The notes beneath the pieces are model-generated. The model was not told the origin of the DNA. It was given only the letters and a program-made list of their open reading frames with translations, and did no database searches. Positions 1-8,443 of a stretch of 64,000 bases of DNA are shown one piece after another. The position numbers and the translations under genes were made by a program. Position 1 is the first letter of the stretch. Each line of letters opens with the position of its first letter. The stretch comes from Methylobacterium sp. (lineage in GTDB: Bacteria; Pseudomonadota; Alphaproteobacteria; Rhizobiales; Beijerinckiaceae), in contig PNLY01000013.1 of NCBI GenBank assembly GCA_013823325.1, positions 1 through 64,000 on the forward strand, written 5' to 3'.

Positions 1-1
1 C

Positions 2-142
2 GCCGCCTTGAACAATTGCGGCTGCGCCAGCTCCTGCGGCGTCCATGGCCATGATCATGCCAGCGCCTGGTCGAGCAAGCTGCCGGTCGCCGACCTCAGG
101 AGCTTCTGGGGCGCGCTCGGTTGCGCCTGCTGGGCGGTCTGA
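2..142 (+). CDS. 3' end of an unidentified upstream gene
   Basis: An open frame enters from the left edge and stops with TGA at 140-142. One base later the DoxX gene starts at 144, a spacing typical of an operon. The visible 46-residue tail has four Cys and a short HGHDH stretch, and ends in an aromatic segment. I do not recognise the family. Coding status rests on the open frame and the tight junction with the next gene. Confidence 0.4.
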   Translation, partial: AALNNCGCASSCGVHGHDHASAWSSKLPVADLRSFWGALGCACWAV

Positions 143-143
143 C

Positions 144-533
144 ATGACTGGCGCAGTCCGCTTCCTTGCCCTGCTCTTGCTCTGCGCCGCCTATGTCCAG
201 GGACCGGTGACCAAGATCCTCGATTTTCAAGGCGCCATTGCCGAGATGGAGCATTTCGGCCTGACGCCGGCGGCGCTCTTCGCGGTCGGGGTGATCGTCT
301 CCGAGCTCGCGATGAGCGCGCTTATCCTGATCGGCCGCTGGCGCTGGCTTGCGGCGCTGGCGCTCGCCGCGTTTACCGTAGCCGCGACCTTCATAGCCAT
401 CCGCTTCTGGGAAGTCCCAGCCGGGCAGGGGCGGATGATGGCGATGAACAGCTTCTTCGAGCATCTCGGCCTGATCGGCGGCTTCATCCTGGTCGCGCTC
501 GACGATCTCGCCCGGACGAAGGATACGCGATGA
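144..533 (+). CDS. DoxX-like small membrane protein
   Basis: This 129-residue protein is almost entirely hydrophobic, with about four predicted membrane spans (roughly residues 5-25, 45-65, 68-88 and 105-122), the size and layout of the DoxX/DoxD family. DoxX proteins are inner-membrane proteins linked to redox or thiol stress and are often found beside exporters; the exact role here is unknown. I chose the ATG at 144, one base after the upstream stop, over an in-frame ATG at 45 because the longer N-terminus is Arg/Ser/Pro-rich and non-membrane. The 3' end overlaps the MFS gene by four bases (ATGA), implying translational coupling. Confidence 0.7.
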   Translation: MTGAVRFLALLLLCAAYVQGPVTKILDFQGAIAEMEHFGLTPAALFAVGVIVSELAMSALILIGRWRWLAALALAAFTVAATFIAIRFWEVPAGQGRMMAMNSFFEHLGLIGGFILVALDDLARTKDTR

Positions 534-2167
534 TGAGCGAGGCTCCGTCGCACCCGCCCAGTTCGAGCTTCGCGCCGCTGCGCCAGAAGGTCTTCGCCGT
601 GCTCTGGGCGGCGACGATCATTGGCAATATCGGCTCGTTCATGCGCGATGTCGCCAGCGCCTGGCTGGTGACCGACCTGTCCGGCGCGCCGGCCGCGGTG
701 GCGCTGGTCCAGGCGGCGGCGACGCTGCCGATCTTCCTGCTGGCGATCCCTGCCGGCGTGCTCTCCGACATCCTCGACCGCCGCAAGTTCCTGATCGCCA
801 TCCAGATCCTGCTCGGCTGCGTCAGCCTCTGCCTGATGGCGCTGGCGAGCCTCGGCCAGCTCAGCGTGCCGGCGCTGGTCGGCCTCACCTTTCTGGGCGG
901 TGTCGGCGCGGCCCTGATGGCGCCGACCTGGCAGGCGATCGTGCCCGAGCTCGTTGGCAAGACCGACCTCAAGAGCGCCGTCGCGCTCAACTCGCTCGGC
1001 ATCAACATCTCGCGCGCCATCGGCCCGGCTTTGGGCGGCTTGATCCTCGCCGCCTTGGGCGCGGGCTTCACCTATGGCGCCGACGTGCTGAGCTACGTCA
1101 TCGTCATCGGCGCGCTGGTCTGGTGGCGCCGCCCGCAGGGCGCGGACGATGCACTGAGCGAGCGCTTCGCCGGCGCCTTCCGGGCCGGCTTGCGCTACGC
1201 CAAGGCGAGCCGCGAACTGCATGTCGTGCTGCTGCGGGCCGCGATCTTCTTCGCCTGTGCCAGCGCGGTCTGGGCCTTGCTGCCGCTGGTCGCGCGCAAC
1301 CTGCTCGGCGGCGGCGCCGGCTTCTACGGCATTCTGCTCGGGGCGGTCGGTGCCGGCGCGATCGGCGGCGCCGTGCTGCTGCCGCGTCTGCGCGCCCGGC
1401 TCGACGCCGACGGGCTCCTGCTGCTCTCGGCCGTCGTCACCGCCGCGGTGATGGCGGCGCTGACGCTCGGCCCGCCGCAATGGCTGGCGCTCCTCATCCT
1501 GCTGCTGCTCGGTGCCGCCTGGATCGTCGCGCTGACGACGCTCAACGGCGTCGCCCAGGCGATCCTGCCGAACTGGGTGCGGGGGCGGGCGCTCGCGGTC
1601 TATCTCACCGTGTTCAACGGCGCGATGACCGCCGGCAGCCTCGGCTGGGGCGCGGTGGCCGAGGCTGCCGGCATCCGCGGCACCTTGCTGATCGGCGCCG
1701 GCGCCCTGCTCGTCGCCGGCCTCGTCATGCACCGGATCAAGCTGCCGGCGGGCGAGGCGGATCTTGCGCCCTCTAATCACTGGCCGGAGCCGCTCGTCGC
1801 GGCGGAAATCGCCAATGACCGCGGCCCCGTCCTGATCCTGATCGAGTACAGCGTGCCGCAGGCCGATCGCGAGGCCTTCCTGCGCGCGATCAACGCGCTC
1901 TCGGTCGAGCGGCGGCGCGACGGCGCCTATGGCTGGGGCGTGACCGAGGACACCGCCGATCCCGGCAAGCTGGTCGAGTGGTTCATGGTCTCGTCATGGG
2001 CCGAGCATCTGCGCCAGCATCGCCGCGTCTCCAAGGCCGATGCCGACCTGCAAAGCGAAGTCCGGCGCTTCCATGTCGGCGAGGCCGGGCCGGTGGTGCG
2101 CCACTTCCTCCATGTCGATCCGCTGCATCCCCACCCGGTTCCCTCCGGCCGGGAGATGGAATCGTGA
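530..2167 (+). CDS. MFS transporter with C-terminal monooxygenase-like domain (MFS_3/EntS type)
   Basis: This 545-residue protein has about twelve hydrophobic segments over residues 20-400, followed by a soluble tail of about 120 residues. That architecture is typical of the MFS_3 'transmembrane secretion effector' family, which includes the enterobactin exporter EntS. The tail (around 425-530) resembles the small antibiotic-biosynthesis-monooxygenase fold that many MFS_3 members carry. Residues such as the DRRK stretch after the second span fit the MFS loop 2-3 motif. It probably exports a small molecule across the inner membrane. It overlaps DoxX by four bases upstream and the porin by one base downstream (TGATG), so all three are likely co-translated; the porin could provide the outer-membrane step. 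The substrate is not evident. Confidence 0.8.
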   Translation: MMSEAPSHPPSSSFAPLRQKVFAVLWAATIIGNIGSFMRDVASAWLVTDLSGAPAAVALVQAAATLPIFLLAIPAGVLSDILDRRKFLIAIQILLGCVSLCLMALASLGQLSVPALVGLTFLGGVGAALMAPTWQAIVPELVGKTDLKSAVALNSLGINISRAIGPALGGLILAALGAGFTYGADVLSYVIVIGALVWWRRPQGADDALSERFAGAFRAGLRYAKASRELHVVLLRAAIFFACASAVWALLPLVARNLLGGGAGFYGILLGAVGAGAIGGAVLLPRLRARLDADGLLLLSAVVTAAVMAALTLGPPQWLALLILLLLGAAWIVALTTLNGVAQAILPNWVRGRALAVYLTVFNGAMTAGSLGWGAVAEAAGIRGTLLIGAGALLVAGLVMHRIKLPAGEADLAPSNHWPEPLVAAEIANDRGPVLILIEYSVPQADREAFLRAINALSVERRRDGAYGWGVTEDTADPGKLVEWFMVSSWAEHLRQHRRVSKADADLQSEVRRFHVGEAGPVVRHFLHVDPLHPHPVPSGREMES

Positions 2168-3513
2168 TGCGGCGCCGTTTGATCGCACTGGCCGGTGCGT
2201 GCTGGCTGGCGCAGGCGGGCGTCGCCGCGGCGCAGGCCGACAAGCCTGGCGGCACGCCGGAGAAGGACCTGTTCGACCGCTTCAAGGACATCCCGCTGAC
2301 GACGGATGGCGCGGTCAGCTTGAGCCTCGGCGGGCAAGTCCGTATCCGCCCCGAGTTCTCGCGCCATCCCGTCTTCGGGCTAGCGGCGCCCGATCATAAT
2401 AACGGCCTGCTGATCCGCTCCTTTCTGTCGGCCGACCTCAAGCTCGGCCCCTATCTGCGCGCCTTCGTCGAAATCGTCAGCGGCCAGGCGCCGATCTGGG
2501 CCGGCACGCCGCCGGGAACGCAGCTCGACCGGCTCGACCTGCGGCAGGGCTATGGCGAATTGAACCTGCCGGTTGCTGCCGGCAGCCTGATGCTCCGCGG
2601 CGGGCGACAGGAGATGAGCTTCGGCTCCTCGCGCCTGATCTCGGTGCGCGACAGCCCGAACGTCCGGCGCGCCTTCGACGGCGTCCGCGCCGCCTGGGTC
2701 GCCTCGCCCGACACCCGCATCGACGCCTTCCTGGTGCGGCCGGTCGTGCCGCTGTCGGGGCTGTTCGACGACAAATCCGATCCCGCCCAGGTGTTCTGGG
2801 GCGTGTACGGGACGAGCCCGGTTCCCGGCATCCCCGGCCTCAAGGCCGATCTCTATTATCTCGGCCTGAACCGCGAGAACGCCCGCTTCGCGCAAGGCAC
2901 GGCCGACGAGCATCGCCACACCGTCGGCGCCAGGCTGTTCGGCAAGGCCGGCGGCTTCGACTGGAACCTGGAAGGCGCCTGGCAGTTCGGCAATTTCGGG
3001 CGCGCCGACGTCCAGGCCTGGATGGCCTCGGCCGTGATCGGCTACAGCTTCGCGGACTTGCCCCTCGCGCCGCGCCTCGGCCTCAATGCCGACGCCTTCA
3101 GCGGTGACCGCAATCTCGGCGACGGCAAGCTCGGCACCTTCAACCCGCTCTTCCCGCGGCTGCCCTATTTCTCCGAGGCCAATCTCGTCGGCCCGGCCAA
3201 CCTGATGAACATCCAGCCCAACATCACGCTGACGCTGCTGCCCAAGGTCAGGCTGACGCTCGGCTGGAACCCGCTCTGGAAGCAGGAAAAGGCCGATGCC
3301 TATTACGGCCCGGCGATCACGCCGGTCGCGCGCACGGCGGGCGGGGCCGGCCGCTATCTCGGGCACCAGCTCTCGACCACGCTGGAATGGAGTCCGAGCG
3401 AGCATCTGACGCTGGGCGGAACCTATGTCGCCTATCAGCCGGGCGAGCGCGTCAGCAGCGCCGGCGGTGTCTCCGGCTCCTTCGCTGCAGGCTGGGCGAC
3501 GCTCGCATTCTGA
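2167..3513 (+). CDS. Outer-membrane porin, alginate-export family
   Basis: The start at 2167 gives a signal peptide (MRRR, hydrophobic core, AAAQA cleavage region) and a mature protein of about 425 residues rich in alternating hydrophobic/polar beta strands. The central segment with LRQGYGELN and GGRQEMSFGSSRLIS followed by VRRAFDGVR is characteristic of the alginate_exp beta-barrel family (AlgE-like). Family members form 18-stranded outer-membrane channels, and most do not transport alginate. Its start overlaps the stop of the MFS gene by one base, so inner- and outer-membrane transport functions are paired in one operon. Longer in-frame starts upstream lie inside the MFS gene and would destroy the signal peptide. 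Confidence 0.82.
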   Translation: MRRRLIALAGACWLAQAGVAAAQADKPGGTPEKDLFDRFKDIPLTTDGAVSLSLGGQVRIRPEFSRHPVFGLAAPDHNNGLLIRSFLSADLKLGPYLRAFVEIVSGQAPIWAGTPPGTQLDRLDLRQGYGELNLPVAAGSLMLRGGRQEMSFGSSRLISVRDSPNVRRAFDGVRAAWVASPDTRIDAFLVRPVVPLSGLFDDKSDPAQVFWGVYGTSPVPGIPGLKADLYYLGLNRENARFAQGTADEHRHTVGARLFGKAGGFDWNLEGAWQFGNFGRADVQAWMASAVIGYSFADLPLAPRLGLNADAFSGDRNLGDGKLGTFNPLFPRLPYFSEANLVGPANLMNIQPNITLTLLPKVRLTLGWNPLWKQEKADAYYGPAITPVARTAGGAGRYLGHQLSTTLEWSPSEHLTLGGTYVAYQPGERVSSAGGVSGSFAAGWATLAF

Positions 3514-3653
3514 GGGGAGGGGGGCGACCGCAAAAATCATCAACCAGCGCAGCAGACCGACAATCCGAAGATCATCTTGCCAGCGATAATGCTGCTTGAT
3601 GCCTGGCGCCGGCCCGGCGCTAACGACCAACGGATCGCGATCCGGAGACCACC

Positions 3654-4343
3654 ATGTCCAACTACCAGCAAGTCCTGACGCCCAAGAACTGCCAGATGAT
3701 CTTCATCGACCAGCAGCCGCAGATGGCCTTCGGCGTGCAGTCGATCGATCGCCAGGTGCTGAAGAACAACGTCGTCGGCCTCGCCAAGGCAGCCAAGGCC
3801 TTCAACGTCCCGACTACGATCACCACGGTCGAGACCACGAGCTTCTCAGGCCATACCTATCCCGAGCTGCTGGCGGTGTTCCCTGAGAACAAGATCCTCG
3901 AGCGCACCTCGATGAACTCCTGGGACGACCAGAATGTCCGCGACGCGCTCGCCGCAAACGGCCGCAAGAAGGTCGTCGTCTCTGGCCTCTGGACCGAGGT
4001 CTGCAACACCACCTTCGCGCTCTGCGCCATGCTGGAGGGGGGCTACGAGATCTACATGGTCGCGGACGCCTCCGGCGGCACCTCCAGCGACGCACATAAG
4101 TACGCGATGGACCGCATGGTCCAGGCCGGCTGCGTGCCGGTGACCTGGCAACAGGTCCTGCTCGAATGGCAGCGCGACTGGGCCCATCGCGACACCTACG
4201 ATGCCGTGATGGCGATCGTGAAGGAGCATTCCGGCGCCTATGGCATGGGCGTCGACTACGCCTACACCATGGTCCATGGCGCACCCGAGCGCGTCAGCCA
4301 TGGCGAGCGTATTGGCCCGAACCCCGCCAAGGTCGTCAACTGA
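3654..4343 (+). CDS. Isochorismatase-family hydrolase (YcaC-like)
   Basis: The 229-residue product has the cysteine-hydrolase layout of the isochorismatase superfamily. The nucleophile is Cys117 in TEVCNTT, the general acid/base Asp19 is in FIDQQ, and a basic residue (Arg84 in LERTSMNSW) lies near where the family usually has Lys. The FSGHTYPEL region and the overall length match YcaC-type hydrolases of unknown substrate. A GGAGA ribosome site at about 3640 supports the ATG at 3654. The gene stands alone, 140 bases after the porin. The AraC regulator downstream in the same orientation may control it, but this is inference from proximity only. Confidence 0.85.
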   Translation: MSNYQQVLTPKNCQMIFIDQQPQMAFGVQSIDRQVLKNNVVGLAKAAKAFNVPTTITTVETTSFSGHTYPELLAVFPENKILERTSMNSWDDQNVRDALAANGRKKVVVSGLWTEVCNTTFALCAMLEGGYEIYMVADASGGTSSDAHKYAMDRMVQAGCVPVTWQQVLLEWQRDWAHRDTYDAVMAIVKEHSGAYGMGVDYAYTMVHGAPERVSHGERIGPNPAKVVN

Positions 4344-4385
4344 GCCGCGTCGGGTAAGTCCGGGCGGCCTGCGCCGGTCGTCTCG

Positions 4386-4421
4386 GTCGCGCCTCTGTCC
4401 CCGAACCCTGGCAGGCGCGAC
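4386..4421 (+). terminator. Hairpin after the isochorismatase-like gene
   Basis: A perfect 9-bp inverted repeat, GTCGCGCCT (4386-4394) and AGGCGCGAC (4413-4421), encloses an 18-nt loop, 43 bases beyond the stop codon at 4343. No T-run follows, so it may be a weak or Rho-assisted terminator, or an mRNA 3' stabiliser. Confidence 0.35.
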
Positions 4422-4567
4422 GATGGTCGCCTACCTGTTGCCGGTCGTGCATGATGATCATGTGCCGGCGACCCGGGCGGTCGGCTATTGCCGCGCCGGG
4501 ACGATCGGTTTGCAGAGCAGCGGCTGCGACGCCCGCAAGGGCGATGCGGCTGCCGGGGAGTGGCGCT

Positions 4568-5521
4568 ATGGAGCTTTCGACGGCGCAGGATTCAAAGGGG
4601 TTCTACGGCCAGCGCATCGCCAATCACTTCGGCATGGAAGCAGGTTTGCTCTCCGAGTTCCGGGTGGACGGGCAGATCGGGCTGGCCGCGACTCGGCTCT
4701 CCTGCGGGCGCCGCTTCCGGGAGCGCACCGGTCCCCCGCCCGAGGAGAGCGCCTTCTCGATCCTCTACCAGATCGAGGACCTCGATGATCACGCCTGCTG
4801 GCGCGGCGGCGAAAGGCAACGTTCGGGCGCCTTCCTCGCCAGATCGGTGAATCTCGTCGACCTACGCGAGGACCCGCAATGGCAGTTCAAGGGCCGGTTC
4901 GAGGCGCTCCAGTTCTATGTTCCCTCGGACGCCGTCGCAACGATCGCCGCGCAGCATGGCGGCCGCATCGCTTCGAGCCTGCGCTGGGAGAAAGATGCGC
5001 GCGACGAGGTCCTCTGGGGGCTGTCGCATGCCCTGCTCCACGCCTCGCTCTCGCCCGGCGCGAACCAGCTGCTGATCGACCAGATCGCGATTAGCCTGCT
5101 GACCCATTTCGCGCAGGCCTATGGCGGGCTTGAAACCGATCCCTCCGCCCGGTTCGGGCAGCTCGCCGCCTGGCAGTTGCGCCGCGCCAGGGAGATTATG
5201 ACGATGCGCCTGGCCTCCGACCTGACGATCGCGCAGGTGGCGAGCGAATGCCGGCTGACGCCGAGCCACTTCGCCAGGGCTTTTCGCCGAAGCACTGGTG
5301 TCGCGCCCCAGCGCTATCTGATGCAACTGCGGATAGCCGAGGCGAAGAAGCATCTCTCCCAGCAGCATCTGCCTCTGTCCGACATCGCCCTGATGTGCGG
5401 CTTCGGCGATCAAAGCCATTTCACGCGGGTCTTCCGGCAGCTCGCCGGGACAAGCCCCGGCGCCTGGCGCCGCAATCAGAGAGAGCTGCGGATCGGAGAG
5501 GGCGGAAACACGCCCTCCTGA
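4568..5521 (+). CDS. AraC-family transcriptional regulator
   Basis: The last 100 residues (about 205-310) form the double helix-turn-helix of AraC/XylS regulators, ending in IALMCGFGDQSHFTRVFRQLAGTSP, which contains the family signature. The N-terminal 200 residues are a sensor domain without a recognisable ligand pocket. The ATG at 4568 is chosen because GGGGAG lies eight bases upstream; an in-frame extension to 4451 is low-complexity and Arg/Ala-rich. A perfect 13-base palindrome (CATGAT, G, ATCATG at 4450-4462) lies 106 bases upstream and could be an operator. The regulator sits between the YcaC-like hydrolase and the minus-strand detoxification genes, so its target is unclear. Confidence 0.85.
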   Translation: MELSTAQDSKGFYGQRIANHFGMEAGLLSEFRVDGQIGLAATRLSCGRRFRERTGPPPEESAFSILYQIEDLDDHACWRGGERQRSGAFLARSVNLVDLREDPQWQFKGRFEALQFYVPSDAVATIAAQHGGRIASSLRWEKDARDEVLWGLSHALLHASLSPGANQLLIDQIAISLLTHFAQAYGGLETDPSARFGQLAAWQLRRAREIMTMRLASDLTIAQVASECRLTPSHFARAFRRSTGVAPQRYLMQLRIAEAKKHLSQQHLPLSDIALMCGFGDQSHFTRVFRQLAGTSPGAWRRNQRELRIGEGGNTPS

Positions 5522-5555
5522 GCCGCTTGCGCCGGGAAGCCGGGGTGGCTTGGTC

Positions 5556-6185
5556 CTACGCGGCCAGGAAACGCGCCGCAGCGACGATTTCGGCCTCGCG
5601 CATCTCGTGGCCGCCTGGATGCCAGACCGTCTCGACCCCGGCGCCCTGGCCGGTGAGCCAGCGCTCGAGCTGCTCGGTGAGCGCAGCGGGCGAGATCGGA
5701 TCGCGCTGCCCCGCCGTGATCAGCACCTCCACCGTCGAAAGGCCCGGCTGCGGCGCGGGTTCGAACGGGATCAGCGGGTGCATCAGCACGACACGGTCGA
5801 ACAGCTCCGGAGCGGCGAAGATCACGGAGGCGAGAATGTTCGCTCCATTGGAATAGCCGATCCCGTAAACCTTGGCGCCTGGATTGGCGACGCGATGGGC
5901 GCGGACGAAGCCGATCATCTTGCGCGTACGCTCGGCGAGATCGGCCATGTCGTAGACGCCTTCCCCGGTCCGGCGGAAGAAGCGGGCGGCGCCGTGCTCG
6001 GAGACGTCGCCCCGTGGCGCGATGATCCCGGCCGGCGGAGCGATCTGCGAGACGAGGCTGGAGAGCTGGCGCTCGTCGCCGCCGGTGCCGTGGAAGGCGA
6101 AGATCAGCGGCGCGCCGGGCGCGGCCGGCTTGGCGAAGTAATGATAGGCGTTGGCATCGGGCTTGAGGTCGAGCTGGGCGGTCAT
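5556..6185 (-). CDS. Alpha/beta hydrolase, MhqD/carboxylesterase type
   Basis: This 209-residue single-domain esterase has the oxyanion turn FHGTGGDE (about residues 31-38), nucleophile Ser112 in GYSNGAN, Asp162 in AGQRDPIS and His193 in HPGGHEM, a complete catalytic triad. The size and motifs match the phospholipase/carboxylesterase group that includes MhqD of Bacillus. MhqD genes there accompany MhqO ring-cleaving dioxygenases in quinone and catechol resistance. Here the gene follows an MhqO-like gene by 60 bases on the same strand, reproducing that pairing. It probably hydrolyses an ester or ring-cleavage product in the cytoplasm; the substrate is inferred from context only. Confidence 0.85.
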   Translation of the reverse strand: MTAQLDLKPDANAYHYFAKPAAPGAPLIFAFHGTGGDERQLSSLVSQIAPPAGIIAPRGDVSEHGAARFFRRTGEGVYDMADLAERTRKMIGFVRAHRVANPGAKVYGIGYSNGANILASVIFAAPELFDRVVLMHPLIPFEPAPQPGLSTVEVLITAGQRDPISPAALTEQLERWLTGQGAGVETVWHPGGHEMREAEIVAAARFLAA

Positions 6186-6245
6186 CGGGCGGCGTCCTCG
6201 TTGGGCGATGGGGTGCCCCGCCGTCGTGGCGGCGGGGCGTTCGGT

Positions 6246-7178
6246 TCAGTTCTGGATCGGCGGCAGGATGCGCTCGAGCTGGGCGCGCAGATGGGCGTGC
6301 TGGTGTGGCAGCTTCAGCGTCTCGCCGAGATGGGCGGTGTCCTCGTCTCGGGCAAAGCCCGGCTCGTTGGTGGCGATCTCGAAGAGCACGCCGCCGGGAG
6401 CTCGGAAATAGATCGCCCAGAAGTAGTCGCGATCGATCTGCGGGGTGACCTGATAGCCGGTGTCCATCAAGGCCTTTCGCACCTCGGCCTGCGCGGCCTT
6501 GTCGTCGACCGCGAAGGCGACATGGTGCACCGAGCCGGCGCCCTGCCGTGCGCCCGCGGAGCCGGGCACCGTCTCGATGTCGACGACGTCGGCCCCGTTA
6601 CCGCCCGGCACGGCATAGCGCGTCACCGCGCCCTGCTTGCCGACCACCTCGTAGTTCATGAACGTCAGCAACTCGCCGGTCGCCCCCTCGTCGCGCAGGC
6701 GCAGGGTCACGCCGCGAAAGCCGTGGACGCCCTCGGCTGAGGGAACCGGTCCGCCGGCGAAGGGCACGCGCTTGTCGCCGGCGATGCCGACCAGCGAGAA
6801 ATTGTCGCCGTCCGGCCCCTGGAAGCGCAGATGCTTCTCGCCGAACAGCTCGGTTTCGCCGAGCCCGGCGACGCCGGCCTTGTCGAGGCGCTCCTTCCAG
6901 TAGGCGAGCGCCTCGGGGGCGACGGCGAACTGGGTCTCGCCGACCTCGCCGGTCCCGGAGCGCCGCCTGGCGATGTGGGGGAAGGGGAAATAGGTCATCA
7001 CCGTGCCGGGCGTGCCGATCTCGTCGCCGTAATAGAGGTGATAGACATCAGGCGCATCGAAATTGACGGTCTTCTTGACCCGGCGCAGGCCGAGCGTGTG
7101 CGTGAAGAAGCTGTTGTTGACCTGGGCGTCGGCCGCCATCGAGGTAACGTGGTGAAGACCCTTGATCTGCTTGAGCAT
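6246..7178 (-). CDS. VOC-family ring-cleaving dioxygenase (MhqO-like)
   Basis: This 310-residue protein contains paired glyoxalase/bleomycin (VOC) modules. The N-terminal module begins with the HHVT metal-ligand region, and the C-terminal module has SVHHVAFAVDD and ends with GVLFEIATNEPGF, supplying the second His and the Glu metal ligands. Length and motifs match the MhqA/MhqO/LinE-type dioxygenases proposed to open hydroquinone or catechol rings. It is transcribed divergently from the LysR gene at 7311 across a palindromic operator and is followed by the MhqD-like hydrolase, which together suggest an inducible aromatic or quinone detoxification operon. Confidence 0.86.
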   Translation of the reverse strand: MLKQIKGLHHVTSMAADAQVNNSFFTHTLGLRRVKKTVNFDAPDVYHLYYGDEIGTPGTVMTYFPFPHIARRRSGTGEVGETQFAVAPEALAYWKERLDKAGVAGLGETELFGEKHLRFQGPDGDNFSLVGIAGDKRVPFAGGPVPSAEGVHGFRGVTLRLRDEGATGELLTFMNYEVVGKQGAVTRYAVPGGNGADVVDIETVPGSAGARQGAGSVHHVAFAVDDKAAQAEVRKALMDTGYQVTPQIDRDYFWAIYFRAPGGVLFEIATNEPGFARDEDTAHLGETLKLPHQHAHLRAQLERILPPIQN

Positions 7179-7277
7179 GGCTTTGCCTCCGAATGTCGTC
7201 GCCGGCGCGTCGGCCTGGCGTGGTCAGGAAGATGGGCCAAGAGAGTCATTGCTTGAATAGACGTATTTCTCAGTTTA

Positions 7278-7299
7278 TTATTGCGATTATCGCGATAAT
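7278..7299. promoter_or_regulatory. Palindromic operator between LysR and the dioxygenase operon
   Basis: The perfect 14-bp palindrome ATTATCGCGATAAT occupies 7286-7299 and lies inside a larger near-perfect repeat, TTATTGCGA (7278-7286) and TCGCGATAA (7290-7298). It ends 11 bases before the LysR start at 7311, in an AT-rich island. The position fits autoregulation by the LysR protein and control of the divergent operon. Confidence 0.6.
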
Positions 7300-7310
7300 G
7301 GAGTGAGTTC

Positions 7311-8213
7311 GTGATCGGCGAGCTGGAAGCGGTCCGGGTCTTCCTAGCGGTGGCCGAGAAGCGCGGCTTCGCCGCTGCGGCCGCTGCTCTGGGCATGACG
7401 CCGAGCGCGGCCACGCGCGCTGTGGCGGCGCTGGAGGCGCGGCTCGGCGTGCAGCTCTTCATCCGCACGACGCGGACGGTGGCGCTGACCGCCGCCGGCT
7501 CCCTCTATGCCGATCGCGTGCGCCCGCTCACCGCCGGGCTGGAGCAGGCGGCGCAGGAGACGCGCGAGACACAGGGGCTGGTCGCGGGCACCTTGCGCGT
7601 CGCCGCCCCGCTCTCGCTCGGGCTCAAGGTGCTGCCGCCGGTGCTGAGCCAGTTCGGCTTGGTCCACCCGTCCGTCCGGGTGGCGCTGAGCCTGACCGAT
7701 GCCTTCGTCGACATCCTCGACGGCAGCGCCGATCTCGCGATCCGTGTCTCAGGCATGCCGACGGACAAGTCGACGATCTGGCGCAAGCTCTGCCCCGTGC
7801 CCCGGCTGCTGGTCGCCGCGCCGTCCTATCTGCTGGCGCGCGGAACGCCGCAAAGCCCGGACGACCTTTCCGAGCACGACCTGCTCGCCTATGGCGGGGA
7901 GGCCGCCGGCGAGAGCTGGGAGCTGCGGTACGAAGCACGACGCAGCGTGGTGCGGGCAGCCGGCCGTTTCCGAGCCGACAGCGGCGACCTCCTAGCTGCG
8001 CTCGCCATCAATGGCGAGGGTATCGCGCTGCTGCCGCGTTTCATCGTCTCCGATGCGCTGGCCTCGGGCGGGCTCGTGCCGGTTCTGGAGACGTGGCAAC
8101 CGGAAGAACTCTGGCTGACGCTCTACTATCCGCCCTATGAGCGCTTGCCGCTCCGGGTCGCGACTTTCTCCGATTTCTTCGAGGTCCATGTGACGCAGAC
8201 GCATCCGCTCTGA
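7311..8213 (+). CDS. LysR-type transcriptional regulator
   Basis: The 300-residue product starts at a GTG codon. Residues 1-60 form the winged helix-turn-helix with the LysR signature (AVAEKRGFAAAAAALGMTPS, then LGVQLFIRTTRTVALT). The rest is a periplasmic-binding-protein-like effector domain. It belongs to the large group of LysR proteins that repress or activate divergently transcribed oxidative or electrophile-stress enzymes. The palindrome at 7278-7299 lies directly upstream. It is flanked on both sides by VOC dioxygenase genes and may control both. Confidence 0.9.
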   Translation: MIGELEAVRVFLAVAEKRGFAAAAAALGMTPSAATRAVAALEARLGVQLFIRTTRTVALTAAGSLYADRVRPLTAGLEQAAQETRETQGLVAGTLRVAAPLSLGLKVLPPVLSQFGLVHPSVRVALSLTDAFVDILDGSADLAIRVSGMPTDKSTIWRKLCPVPRLLVAAPSYLLARGTPQSPDDLSEHDLLAYGGEAAGESWELRYEARRSVVRAAGRFRADSGDLLAALAINGEGIALLPRFIVSDALASGGLVPVLETWQPEELWLTLYYPPYERLPLRVATFSDFFEVHVTQTHPL

Positions 8214-8443
8214 GGTGCAGGCGCCGAAGCCGGGCCGCGCCGACAATTGAGTGCGACTGGTCTTTTGACTACGTTGGAGGAACGAACGGAGCTTCGTGAT
8301 GCTCCGGTGCAAACGATCGTGCTTTTGTCCAAGACTTTCCCCGGCAAGTGCCCTGGAATTCCCTTTCTGGCGAGGGGCAGAACGGACTGCAGGCACGCCC
8401 GCGCGTTTGATCAGCGACACCGTCGAGGCGGAGGATCGCGAGG

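Noticed and set aside
227-1780. A very long minus-strand open frame opposite the MFS gene.
   Set aside because: Composition is Gln/Arg/Glu-rich without domains, typical of the antisense of GC-rich coding sequence; the plus-strand MFS protein is unambiguous.
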